DNA from: Mogibacterium kristiansenii
GTDB taxonomy: Bacteria > Bacillota > Clostridia > Peptostreptococcales > Anaerovoracaceae
Direction of reading: 5' to 3'
DNA length: 64,000 nt
Assembly: GCF_009695905.1 (NCBI RefSeq)
Contig: NZ_VUNA01000007.1
Span: 37,406-101,405, forward strand
Positions 46,767 through 55,094 of the stretch are shown in pieces (within the stretch, counting starts at the first letter, position 1; each line of letters opens with the position of its first letter). The translations under genes and the position numbers were made by a program. The notes beneath the pieces are model-generated. The model was not told the origin of the DNA. It did no database searches and worked only from the letters and a program-made list of their open reading frames with translations.

Positions 46767-47692
46767 CACATTTCCTCCTTCCATCTAAGCAGCGTTGCAA
46801 TCAGAGCTTTCCGAACGTCTTTGCCGTTCCGAACCTGTTTGAAGTACACCGCTCTCGGATCCCGGTCCACATCCACGGAAATCTCGTTAATACGAGGCAG
46901 CGGATGCATTACGATCATCTTTTCCTTGGCCAATTTCATTTTAGCCCGGTCCAGAACGTAGGTATCTCTCAAACGAATATAATCCTCTTCGTTGAAGAAA
47001 CGCTCCTGCTGAACACGGGTCATGTAGAGAACATCCAGATCCGGAATCGCATCCTCCAGACTGGTGGTCTCCGTCCATTTTATGCCGGCTTCCGTCATAC
47101 TTTCCTTGTTGTATTTCGGAAGCTTCAGCTCATCCGGCGAGATGAGAACGATTTCCACCCCTTCGAAACGAAGCAGGGCTTCAATCAGAGAGTGTACCGT
47201 CCGGCCGAACTTCAGGTCTCCGCAGAATCCGATTCGAATATTATCGATTCGGCCGAATTCCTTCCGAATGGTGAACAGGTCCGTCAGCGTCTGAGTCGGA
47301 TGGAAGTGTCCGCCGTCACCCGCGTTGATGACCGGAACGCTGCAGGCATTGGATGCCACCAGCGCCGCACCTTCCTTCGGGTGTCTCATCGCAATGATGT
47401 CTGCGTAGCACTCGATAACCTTTACGGTATCGCTGACACTTTCGCCCTTGGACGCCGAGCTGCTGTTTGCCGAGGCGAAACCGATCACATTACCGCCCAG
47501 TTCCAGCATCGCCGATTCGAAACTCAGTCTCGTCCGGGTACTCGGTTCATAGAATAACGTAGCGATTTTCTTATGGGCGCATTCCTCGTAATACTTCTCC
47601 GGATGCGCAACCATGTCGTCTGCCAGATCCAGAATCTCGCCAACTTCTTCCTGGGTCAGGTCCGTAATGTTGATTAGATCTCTCTTAGCCAT
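46766..47692 (-). CDS. pyrB: Aspartate carbamoyltransferase catalytic subunit
   Basis: 308 aa. Carbamoyl phosphate-binding FYEPSTRTRLSFESAM, HPTQTLTDL and the aspartate-site MHPLPRINEI are present. It makes carbamoyl aspartate, the committed step of pyrimidine synthesis. It overlaps the end of pyrE and is followed by pyrI, so an E. coli-like holoenzyme is expected. Confidence 0.97.
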   Translation of the reverse strand: MAKRDLINITDLTQEEVGEILDLADDMVAHPEKYYEECAHKKIATLFYEPSTRTRLSFESAMLELGGNVIGFASANSSSASKGESVSDTVKVIECYADIIAMRHPKEGAALVASNACSVPVINAGDGGHFHPTQTLTDLFTIRKEFGRIDNIRIGFCGDLKFGRTVHSLIEALLRFEGVEIVLISPDELKLPKYNKESMTEAGIKWTETTSLEDAIPDLDVLYMTRVQQERFFNEEDYIRLRDTYVLDRAKMKLAKEKMIVMHPLPRINEISVDVDRDPRAVYFKQVRNGKDVRKALIATLLRWKEEM

Positions 47693-48282
47693 GAAATGAT
47701 TCCCTCTCCTTCATCTGCCTGAATGTAACCTTCTTCTACCGCTGTGTCAATCATGGTCTCCACGCTGCACAGGCTGTATTTCTCCACATTCGCTTCCGCA
47801 AACTTCTCGTCTGCCTTTTTGGTGTTGTAGGTAAAAATACTGATTACGCCAAGGACATCTGCTCCGGCTTCTCTCAGAGCTTCTACGACCTCGATGGAGG
47901 AACCGCCGGTGGAAATCAGGTCTTCAATAACGACCACCTTATCTCCCTTTTCCAGCTTTCCTTCAATTCTATTGTTCCGGCCATGGGTTTTTGCGCTGCC
48001 GCGAACATAACCCATCGGCATATCCAGAATATGTGCGGCGATTGCAGCGTGTGCAATTCCGGCGGTGCTGGTTCCCATCAGCTTCTCGCATTCCGGATAT
48101 TTTTCTTTTACCACTCTGGCCATCTCATTCTCTACGGTGTTCCGAACTTCCGGATCCGTCAGAACCAGACGGTTGTCGCAGTAGATCGGGCTCTTGATTC
48201 CGCTGGCCCAAGTGAAGGGTTCGTTCGGTCTCAGAAAAACAGCCTGAATCTTCAACAGACCTTTTGCAATTTCCTTACTCAT
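47674..48282 (-). CDS. pyrE: Orotate phosphoribosyltransferase
   Basis: 202 aa from ATG 48282 with GTAAGGAGGACATGGG upstream; a longer frame would overlap pyrF by 200 bp and is not used. PRPP-binding motif VVVIEDLISTGGSSIEV is typical; TSTAGIAHAAIAAHI and YVRGSAKTHGRNN are also seen. It couples orotate to PRPP, giving OMP for PyrF. Confidence 0.95.
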   Translation of the reverse strand: MSKEIAKGLLKIQAVFLRPNEPFTWASGIKSPIYCDNRLVLTDPEVRNTVENEMARVVKEKYPECEKLMGTSTAGIAHAAIAAHILDMPMGYVRGSAKTHGRNNRIEGKLEKGDKVVVIEDLISTGGSSIEVVEALREAGADVLGVISIFTYNTKKADEKFAEANVEKYSLCSVETMIDTAVEEGYIQADEGEGIISWLREI

Positions 48283-48988
48283 TTCCCATGTCCTCCTTAC
48301 ATCTCGCATATGCAGCGACCGGGTCGGCTGCCTTTGTAATACTTCTTCCAATAACCAAATAGTCCGATCCCAAAGCTTTGGCCTTTGCCGGCGTTGCCAC
48401 ACGGCTTTGGTCTCCCTTGGCATCTCCTGCCAGACGAATTCCAGGTGTAATCGTCCGGAAATTGGAAGCCACCCGCTCATGAATCATCGGGGATTCCCAG
48501 GCGGAGCAAACTACTCCGTCCAGACCGGCTTTCCGAGCATTTTCTGCATAGTGAACCACCACGTCTTCCATCTCACCGTTCACCAGAAGTTCCTGATGCA
48601 TCATCTCCTCATCGGTGGAGGTGAGCTGAGTTACGGCAATCAGCATCGGAATCTCCGAGCCGCCCCGCTCCTGAACGCCTTCCATCAGACCTTCTTTCGC
48701 GGCCTGCATCATCTTGATGCCGCCGGCGGCGTGAACGTTGGTCATATCCACACCCAGTCTCGCCAGTACTTTCATGGCGCTTTTCACGGTGTTCGGAATA
48801 TCGTGAAGCTTCAGGTCCAGGAAAATCCGATGGCCCCGCTTCTTGATTTCTTCGATGATGGACGGACCTTCGCTGTAATACAGCTCCATGCCCACCTTTA
48901 CAAATACCGGCTCTTGGAACCGATCCAAGAATTCCAGTGCTTTCTGTCCTGTTGGAAAATCCAACGCAATCATAATTGTTGGTGTCAT
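48275..48988 (-). CDS. pyrF: Orotidine 5'-phosphate decarboxylase
   Basis: 237 aa. TIMIALDFPTGQKALEFLD, the catalytic FLDLKLHDIPNTV (Asp/Lys/Asp), and the C-terminal phosphate-binding GSDYLVIGRSITKA are all present. It produces UMP. Gap of 2 bp after pyrD. Confidence 0.97.
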   Translation of the reverse strand: MTPTIMIALDFPTGQKALEFLDRFQEPVFVKVGMELYYSEGPSIIEEIKKRGHRIFLDLKLHDIPNTVKSAMKVLARLGVDMTNVHAAGGIKMMQAAKEGLMEGVQERGGSEIPMLIAVTQLTSTDEEMMHQELLVNGEMEDVVVHYAENARKAGLDGVVCSAWESPMIHERVASNFRTITPGIRLAGDAKGDQSRVATPAKAKALGSDYLVIGRSITKAADPVAAYARCKEDMGNE

Positions 48989-48990
48989 CT

Positions 48991-49908
48991 CTATACTACT
49001 CCTCTGATTTCTTCCAGGTTACGGATACCCAGTTCCTTCATTCTTTTCGGCAGCGCATCGATGGTCTTCTGGCACGTCCACGGATCCACCAGATTGGCGG
49101 AACCGATTTCGATGCCCGTCGCGCCCGCCATAATCATTTCCAGCACATCGTCGGCACAGGAAATTCCGCCGATTCCGATAATCGGCAATTTGCATGCGTG
49201 GTACACTTCGTTCACCATGCGCATCGCAATCGGGCGAATCGCCGGACCGGACAGGCCGGCATACGTCTTGGACGTAATGGTCTTCCGAGTCTTCAAGTCA
49301 ATCCGCATAGCCTTGAAGTTATTAATCAAGCTGATGCCGTCGGCACCGCCGCTTTCGCACGCCTTCGCAATCTCGGTGATATCCAGCACATTTGGAGTCA
49401 GCTTCATAAAAATAGGTTTTTTTGTCACGTCCCGAACCGCCCGTGTAATCTCTTCCGACAGCTTCGGATTCGAACCGAAGGCGGAACCGCCGTGATCCAC
49501 ATTCGGACAGCTGATATTGATTTCCAGAATCTCCACCTGCTCTTCCCGGTCCACCTTCGCGGCAACCTCCCGGTACTCATCCACGCTGAAACCGCTGATA
49601 TTCGCAACAATCGGTCCCCGGTAAATCTTCCGAAGCTCCGGCAGATCCACTTCCCGGAAATGCTCCAACCCCGGATTCTGAAGGCCGATGGAATTCAGCA
49701 TTCCGCTGGTGCATTCCGCAATTCGCGGCAGCTCGTTTCCGTAGCGCGGTTCCTTCGTAATACTTTTGGTTACCAGGGCACCCAGCTTGTTCAGGTCAAA
49801 GACATCCTTGTATTCCTGACCGTAGCCAAAGGTTCCGCTGGCCGGCATCACCGGATTCTGCAGCCGAACACCGGCGAGTTCTATGCTCATATCTACAGGG
49901 TTTCCCAT
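48991..49908 (-). CDS. pyrD: Dihydroorotate dehydrogenase B, catalytic subunit (class 1B)
   Basis: 305 aa. FMN-binding and active-site motifs VMPASGTFGYGQEY, LEINISCPNVDHGG (Cys base) and GIGGISCADDVLEMI. Class 1B enzymes work with PyrK to pass electrons to NAD, and pyrK is directly upstream (16-bp overlap). Confidence 0.96.
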   Translation of the reverse strand: MGNPVDMSIELAGVRLQNPVMPASGTFGYGQEYKDVFDLNKLGALVTKSITKEPRYGNELPRIAECTSGMLNSIGLQNPGLEHFREVDLPELRKIYRGPIVANISGFSVDEYREVAAKVDREEQVEILEINISCPNVDHGGSAFGSNPKLSEEITRAVRDVTKKPIFMKLTPNVLDITEIAKACESGGADGISLINNFKAMRIDLKTRKTITSKTYAGLSGPAIRPIAMRMVNEVYHACKLPIIGIGGISCADDVLEMIMAGATGIEIGSANLVDPWTCQKTIDALPKRMKELGIRNLEEIRGVV

Positions 49909-50624
49909 AGCAGCACCTCCTTATCAAATACCGGGCCTTCCTTGCACACCCGCTGGGATCCTACTTTTGTCTGAATCGAACAGCCCATGCAAGCGCCGAA
50001 GCCGCAGCCCATGCGCGCTTCCAAGCTGAACTGGCCCTTCCGAACCTTTCCGTCCAGCGCCTGAAGCATCTTCAGCGGTCCGCAGGCACAGGCGTAATCC
50101 AAAGTGTCGAAGGCATCGGTGACGAAGCCCTTCTGTCCGTAAGAACCATCCGCCGTCATCACCGTAATGTCGTCCGTAAAATTCTTAAATTCATCTACCA
50201 GGAAAACCTCGTTGGCCGTATTAAAACCAAGGATCACCCGACATTTTTTTCCGGCAATGACCAGGCTCTTGGCCAGTCCCAGCATCGGCGGAATTCCGAT
50301 ACCGCCCCCAATCAAAGTGCATCCGTCCGGAATGGTGTCCACATCGTAACCGTTTCCCAGACCGGTGAGAGAGGAAATCTTCTCTCCCGGTTCCATCCGG
50401 CTCAACTTTTTCGTTCCGTCTCCAACCACCTTATAAATCAGAACGTAGCGATCGCTGTCGTAGGAGCTGACGGAAATCGGTCTCCGCAGGAATTTCTCCG
50501 GAACCTCCAGCATGGCGAACTGCCCCGGAGCCGTGAACGCGCACTCCGGCGTCTCCAGCGTCATTTTATAGATGCCGTCCGCCAGCATCTGGTTTTCCAA
50601 AATCGTGCTTTTATCTCTCTTCAT
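49893..50624 (-). CDS. pyrK: Dihydroorotate dehydrogenase electron-transfer subunit
   Basis: 243 aa. FAD domain (FLRRPISVSSYD), NAD domain (LIGGGIGIPPMLGLAK), and the [2Fe-2S] cysteines in RMGCGFGACMGCSIQT plus a downstream Cys in QRVCKEGPVF. Links PyrD to NAD+. Confidence 0.96.
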   Translation of the reverse strand: MKRDKSTILENQMLADGIYKMTLETPECAFTAPGQFAMLEVPEKFLRRPISVSSYDSDRYVLIYKVVGDGTKKLSRMEPGEKISSLTGLGNGYDVDTIPDGCTLIGGGIGIPPMLGLAKSLVIAGKKCRVILGFNTANEVFLVDEFKNFTDDITVMTADGSYGQKGFVTDAFDTLDYACACGPLKMLQALDGKVRKGQFSLEARMGCGFGACMGCSIQTKVGSQRVCKEGPVFDKEVLLWETL

Positions 50625-50627
50625 ATT

Positions 50628-51839
50628 CTATACCTCGTAGACAATCTTTCCGTTCCAGAAGGTCATCTGCGTCTTCCCGTATACCGTCCAGCCATCAAAC
50701 GGCGTGCACTTGCCCATAGACAAGAACCGGCTGCTGTCCAGAACGTACGGGTTCTCCAGATCCATCACTACGTAATCGTCGCCCATCGGAAGTCCGAAGC
50801 GTTTCCGCGGTACGATTGCCATCATTTCCACCAGACGCTCCAAAGTCATCACCCCCGGACGCACCAGTCCGGTGTACAGAACCGGGAACGCGCATTCCAA
50901 TCCGGTGATTCCGTTCAGGCTCTTTTCAAAACCCTTGGTCTTCTCTTCCGCACTGTGGGGTGCGTGATCCGTCGCAATCATATCCACCGTGCCGTCCAGC
51001 GCACCTTCAATCATGGCTTTCCGGTCTTCCGGATCCTTGATCGGCGGGTTCATCTTGAAACGGCCGCCGGCCTCCGAATTCTCCGCAATGCCCTTTCGCA
51101 CATCTTCGGTATCCAGCACCAGGTAGTGGGGAGCGGTTTCGCAGGTGACGTTCACGCCGCTTTTCTTCGCATCCCGAATCACTTCCACGCTTTCCTTGCA
51201 GGAAATATGGCATACGTGGTATCCGCAGCCGGTTTCATCCGCCAGCTTCAGATCTCGCTCAATCTGCCGCCATTCGCTTTCCCGCACTTTACCTTCCCGA
51301 AGAAGGGATTCATCTTCGCAATGTGCCACGATCAGCTTGTTCAGGCTCTTTGCCACGTTCATGGCCTCCCGCATCAAGCCGTCATCCTGCACGCCCTTGC
51401 CGTCATCGGAAAAGGCCAGCACGTGATTCGCCATACCTTCCATATCCGAAAGAGTTCCGGTACCGGACTGATCCTTGGTAATGGTACCGTATGGGATTAC
51501 TTGAATCACCGCATCCCGATCGATGATTTCCTGCTGCACCCGGAGAGAGTCCATATCGCAAGGTGCCGGCTTCAGGTTCGGCATGGTGCCCACCACCGTG
51601 TATCCGCCTCTGGCTCCGGCCAAGCTTCCCTGCCGGATGGTCTCCTTGTATCCGAATCCCGGTTCTCTGAAATGGACATGCACATCACAGAAAGATGGCA
51701 AAATAAAAGAGTTATCGAGTTCGATAACTCTCTTTTCGTCACAATCATTCATATTGGTAACATCGCTAATTTCAAAAGAACCGTTATCCGTCAGTGCTCC
51801 GTCTTTATACAGTTTTCCGCCTCTGAGTACTGTCTTCAT
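50628..51839 (-). CDS. pyrC: Dihydroorotase
   Basis: 403 aa. Metal ligands in FCDVHVHFREPG, HCEDESL, HVCHIS and TDHAPHSAEEK. Type I (amidohydrolase) bacterial form. It cyclises carbamoyl aspartate to dihydroorotate. First gene of the pyr operon; AAGGAGGTAAC before the ATG. Confidence 0.96.
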   Translation of the reverse strand: MKTVLRGGKLYKDGALTDNGSFEISDVTNMNDCDEKRVIELDNSFILPSFCDVHVHFREPGFGYKETIRQGSLAGARGGYTVVGTMPNLKPAPCDMDSLRVQQEIIDRDAVIQVIPYGTITKDQSGTGTLSDMEGMANHVLAFSDDGKGVQDDGLMREAMNVAKSLNKLIVAHCEDESLLREGKVRESEWRQIERDLKLADETGCGYHVCHISCKESVEVIRDAKKSGVNVTCETAPHYLVLDTEDVRKGIAENSEAGGRFKMNPPIKDPEDRKAMIEGALDGTVDMIATDHAPHSAEEKTKGFEKSLNGITGLECAFPVLYTGLVRPGVMTLERLVEMMAIVPRKRFGLPMGDDYVVMDLENPYVLDSSRFLSMGKCTPFDGWTVYGKTQMTFWNGKIVYEV

Positions 51840-51866
51840 GTTACCTCCTTAATATAAACCTAGTAG

Positions 51867-51895
51867 ATTATAGCACTTTTTCTTCTTCTTGTGTA
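51867..51895 (-). promoter_or_regulatory. Putative pyr operon promoter
   Basis: TACACA (-35, 51895-51890), 17 bp, TATAAT (-10, 51872-51867), overlapping the stop codon of the RDD gene. I see no long leader with attenuator hairpins before pyrC, so regulation by PyrR-type attenuation here is not supported. Confidence 0.5.
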
Positions 51896-52674
51896 GAAGT
51901 AAAATCAGGTTCTGTCAGGTTTTTTTCAGGTTCCGGCGTTTCCGGAATTTCCACCGATTCGTCCGGCATTTCCGGCGTTGCAACCCGCTCCGCCTCCGGG
52001 GCTGCCGGCTTCACTGCGTTTTGCAAATTCTGCAGGATCTCCATTCTCGAATCATCGGCTTCCGTCGGCGCCTGCATCACAGTTTCCTCCGGAGCGTGAA
52101 CCGGTTCCTGTGCCGCTTCCGAAGCGTCTCCGCCGCTGGGATTGTCTTCCGTAAAGTCCACAAACGTCTTCTGCGGAACCGACGGCTTCTCATCAATTAC
52201 ATACGTATCCAGAATTTTGTCGTGCCAACCGCGGTTGTATTTATCGATCAGAATCCAGATGTAACCCAGCCACAGGACCGACGAGGATGCCTTTTTTACG
52301 ATAATTTCCCGCAAAAGCATTTTCGCAAATCCAACGGGACGACCGGTTCGGGCATCCACTACTCTCAAGCCCAGAATGGCCTTGCCGATGGTCTGGGAAC
52401 GGGAGAAGAAATACAGTTCTGCGCCCAAGAAAATCAGCATCAAAACGATAATTACGGATGGGTACGATACCCCGCCCGTCACGTAAGGCTGATTGTTGTA
52501 GTAGGATCCGTATTCGGAGAGGCTGTTCATGGCATCCTGAATCAGACTCATTATGCCGCTGACAACCTGTCCAAAGAATATAATGGTGATGAAAGCCACC
52601 GGCACCGAATCAATCAGGCCTGCACCGAATCTCTTTCCTCTCGTCGCCAATTTCATTACGCGTTTCTGTGACAT
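51868..52674 (-). CDS. RDD-family membrane protein with acidic tail
   Basis: 268 aa. RDD-domain features: KRFGAGLIDSVPVAFITIIFF (first helix with the Arg/Asp), SQTIGKAILGLRVVDARTGRP, and a third helix ending DKYNRGWHDKILDTYVI. After residue 160 a long Pro/Glu-rich cytoplasmic or extracellular tail follows (EAAQEPVHAPEETVMQAP). Function of RDD proteins varies (transport or stress); unknown here. Precedes pyrC by 28 bp but probably has a separate promoter. Confidence 0.8.
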   Translation of the reverse strand: MSQKRVMKLATRGKRFGAGLIDSVPVAFITIIFFGQVVSGIMSLIQDAMNSLSEYGSYYNNQPYVTGGVSYPSVIIVLMLIFLGAELYFFSRSQTIGKAILGLRVVDARTGRPVGFAKMLLREIIVKKASSSVLWLGYIWILIDKYNRGWHDKILDTYVIDEKPSVPQKTFVDFTEDNPSGGDASEAAQEPVHAPEETVMQAPTEADDSRMEILQNLQNAVKPAAPEAERVATPEMPDESVEIPETPEPEKNLTEPDFTSTQEEEKVL

Positions 52675-52765
52675 ATTAATTTACCTCGTTTTCTTTAAAC
52701 TCCCAAACATCGCCACACATTTCTAAATATTGTAGCACAGACTGCCGGCGGCAATGTGAATCCTA

Positions 52766-52812
52766 TCTAAAAAACAAAAGCCTGCAGCCGATATCAATCC
52801 CGACTGCAGGTC
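52766..52812 (-). terminator. Terminator after iscU
   Basis: CCTGCAG pairs (52781-52787 / 52804-52810) around a loop with further CGG/CCG pairing, followed in the minus direction by CTTTTGTTTTTT. Confidence 0.8.
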
Positions 52813-52828
52813 TTTATCTAATCATTAA

Positions 52829-53245
52829 TTACTCTTCGTGTGGCTTGAAATCCTTGATCTCCTCCGGAAGTTCCAAACCCTTTCTGGTGTAGTAATCAAC
52901 CAGTGCGGATTTGATTGCTTCTTCTGCCAGTACGGAGCAGTGAATCTTTCTTGCAGGAAGTCCATCCAACGCTTCCACTACGGCCTTATTGGACAGCTCC
53001 AGCGCTTCCTGAACGGTTTTGCCCTTGATCAGCTCGGTAGCCATGGAGCTGGTGGCGATGGCGGAACCGCATCCGAAGGTCTTGAACTTGCAATCCACGA
53101 TAACGTCATTCTCAATCTTGAGGTACATCTTCATGATGTCGCCACAGACCGGGTTTCCAACTTCACCGACGCCGTCTGCATCTTCGATTTCACCAACGTT
53201 TCTCGGATTTTTGAAATGATCCATTACCTTTTCGCTATATAACAT
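52829..53245 (-). CDS. iscU: Fe-S cluster assembly scaffold, IscU/NifU-like
   Basis: 138 aa. The three scaffold cysteines are in NPVCGD, KTFGCGSA and KIHCSVLAEEA, with the Asp of GD modulating cluster release. It receives sulfur from IscS, whose gene overlaps its start by 11 bp. The length is slightly more than IscU from a charged C-terminal tail (LPEEIKDFKPHEE). Confidence 0.95.
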   Translation of the reverse strand: MLYSEKVMDHFKNPRNVGEIEDADGVGEVGNPVCGDIMKMYLKIENDVIVDCKFKTFGCGSAIATSSMATELIKGKTVQEALELSNKAVVEALDGLPARKIHCSVLAEEAIKSALVDYYTRKGLELPEEIKDFKPHEE

Positions 53246-54425
53246 GTTCTCTTTCTCCCTTCTCTAACTCTTCCCAAAATGGGGACATCTTTCTGTAAAG
53301 CGCCACAATCTCGTGCACCTTCTCGATGATGTAATCTACTTCTTCTTCTGTATTCTCTTCATTCAGGCTGAAACGCAGGGAACCGTGAGCCGCCTCTACC
53401 GGAACGCCCATTCCCATCAGCACGTGGCTCGGATCCAAGGACTCACTGGTACATGCGGATCCGGAGGAACAGCGAATGCCTTCCTCATCCAGCGCCAGAA
53501 GCAGGGATTCACCCTCTACGCCTTCGAACGAATAGTTTACATTACCCGGCAGTCTCTTCACCGGATCTCCGTTCAGCTTAGAATGCGGAATATCGCTCAA
53601 ACCCTGAATCAGACGATCCCGAAGCGCTGCGGTCTTCTTTGCGTTCGCTTCCATGTTGGCAACGCCCTCTTCCAGAGCTGCTGCCAGAGCGGCATTACCC
53701 GGAACGTTGCATGTGCCGGCTCTCTTTCCTCTCTCCTGAGCACCGCCTTCAATCACGTTTACCAGACGGATTCCGTTGCGGGCATACAGAACGCCCACGC
53801 CCTTCGGTCCGTGGAACTTGTGTGCCGACATGGACAGCATATCGATGTTCATTGCCTGTACATCGATTGGCAGGTGAGCCGCCGCCTGAACCGCATCGGT
53901 GTGGAACAGAACGCCCTTTTCCTTGCAGATGGCACCGATTTCCGGAATCGGCTGAATGGCACCCATCTCATTATTGGCGAACATGATGGACACCAGCGCG
54001 GTATCTTCGCGAATGGCATCCCGCACCTTATTCACATCTACAATGCCGTTGCTCTCCGGAGCCAGCAGTGTGACTTCAAAGCCTTCCTTCTCCAGCTTCT
54101 TCAAAGTATGGAGAATCGCATGGTGCTCGATATTCAAGGATACCAGATGCTTCTTACCCTTGTCCTTCAGCACTCTGGCCGCAGACAGAAGCGCCTGATT
54201 ATCCGCTTCGCTTCCGCCGGAAGTGAAATAAATTTCATTCGGATTTGCCGCATTGATGGCCTTTGCCACCTTCTCTCTGGACTCCGCCAGCTTCTCTGCG
54301 GTAATCTGACCCTCTGTATGGAGGCTGTTCGGGTTGCTGTTGTAATTCTTCAAGCAATCCACCAACGTGTTCATCGCAGTCTCACTGATATATGTGGTCG
54401 CTGCGTTATCTGCATATACTCTCAT
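53235..54425 (-). CDS. iscS: Cysteine desulfurase
   Basis: 396 aa. PLP lysine in SAHKFHGPKGVGVLY; active-site Cys in RCSSGSACTSESLDPSHVL; YADNAATTYIS at the N-terminus. Takes sulfur from cysteine for cluster assembly on IscU. It has its own promoter-operator candidate at 54478-54510. Confidence 0.96.
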   Translation of the reverse strand: MRVYADNAATTYISETAMNTLVDCLKNYNSNPNSLHTEGQITAEKLAESREKVAKAINAANPNEIYFTSGGSEADNQALLSAARVLKDKGKKHLVSLNIEHHAILHTLKKLEKEGFEVTLLAPESNGIVDVNKVRDAIREDTALVSIMFANNEMGAIQPIPEIGAICKEKGVLFHTDAVQAAAHLPIDVQAMNIDMLSMSAHKFHGPKGVGVLYARNGIRLVNVIEGGAQERGKRAGTCNVPGNAALAAALEEGVANMEANAKKTAALRDRLIQGLSDIPHSKLNGDPVKRLPGNVNYSFEGVEGESLLLALDEEGIRCSSGSACTSESLDPSHVLMGMGVPVEAAHGSLRFSLNEENTEEEVDYIIEKVHEIVALYRKMSPFWEELEKGEREHVI

Positions 54426-54477
54426 AGAACCCTCCCTCTATAAAATATAGTGTGTGTATTCTTTGTATGTCGAATTA

Positions 54478-54510
54478 AAAATATCATATAATCCCTATTA
54501 AGTCAATAGG
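54478..54510 (-). promoter_or_regulatory. Promoter-operator before iscS
   Basis: TTGACT (-35, 54506-54501), 17 bp, TATTTT (-10, 54483-54478). The inverted repeat CCTATT/AATAGG (54494-54499 / 54505-54510) surrounds the -35, a likely site for the IscR-like regulator. Confidence 0.55.
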
Positions 54511-54527
54511 AATTAATGAATCCTCAC

Positions 54528-54962
54528 CTATTTTTCAATATCCAGAATCTTCTCTCGGTTTCCGTCCAGCAGATCCTGCAAGGTGATGTTCTCCAGGTAG
54601 TTGGAAATCAGCCGATCCAGTCCGATCCACAGAGGAAGCGTAATGCAGCCCTCCGAATTGGCACAATCCACTTCGCTGTTCTTCACGCAGTCCACCGGCG
54701 CCAGATTTCCCTCGGTCAACTGAAGGATCTCGTTGATGCTGTACTCCGAAGGTTCTTTTTTCAGCCGATAGCCGCCGTTCTTCCCCCGACAGCTCTTCAG
54801 CAGACCGCCCTTGTTCATCATGGCCACCACGATTTCCAGATATTTCAGGGACAATTTCTGCCGCTCCGCCACCTCAGACAGAGAAACGAAACCATCCTCC
54901 TGATGTTTTGCCAGGTCCGTCAGCACTACCAGCGCGTATCGGCCCTTTGTCGAAACCATCAT
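54528..54962 (-). CDS. iscR: Rrf2-family regulator, IscR-like
   Basis: 144 aa. N-terminal wHTH (GRYALVVLTDLAKHQEDGFVSLSEVAERQKL) and cysteines in VDCVKNSEVDCANSEGC (Cys-x7-Cys-x5-Cys), able to hold a [2Fe-2S] cluster. In the family, cluster occupancy changes DNA binding and controls iscS-iscU. First gene of the isc group; divergent from the next gene. Confidence 0.9.
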   Translation of the reverse strand: MMVSTKGRYALVVLTDLAKHQEDGFVSLSEVAERQKLSLKYLEIVVAMMNKGGLLKSCRGKNGGYRLKKEPSEYSINEILQLTEGNLAPVDCVKNSEVDCANSEGCITLPLWIGLDRLISNYLENITLQDLLDGNREKILDIEK

Positions 54963-54993
54963 CTGTCCATCCTCCTTTCAAACTTACTTAATT

Positions 54994-55034
54994 AAAATAC
55001 CACCTGTTCACTAGGAAATCAAGTAATTCCTACT
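54994..55034 (-). promoter_or_regulatory. Promoter-operator of iscR
   Basis: TTGATT (-35, 55022-55017), 17 bp, TATTTT (-10, 54999-54994). TAGGAA/TTCCTA (55012-55017 / 55027-55032) overlaps the -35. The divergent gene has TACAAT at 55069-55074. Confidence 0.5.
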
Positions 55035-55094
55035 AATTCGATAGAATTTAATTTTTTTGTTAAATATGGTACAATCCCGGTAAGGAGAAATACC

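Noticed and set aside
47674..48480. Long form of PyrE (268 aa)
   Set aside because: The extra 66 residues overlap pyrF and have no relation to the family; the start at 48282 has a good ribosome site.
51840..51867. PyrR attenuator or riboswitch before pyrC
   Set aside because: Only about 28 bp separate the genes; no room for an antiterminator/terminator pair.
53313..54443. A 376-codon plus frame opposite iscS
   Set aside because: Antisense to a clear cysteine desulfurase with all motifs; no ribosome site.
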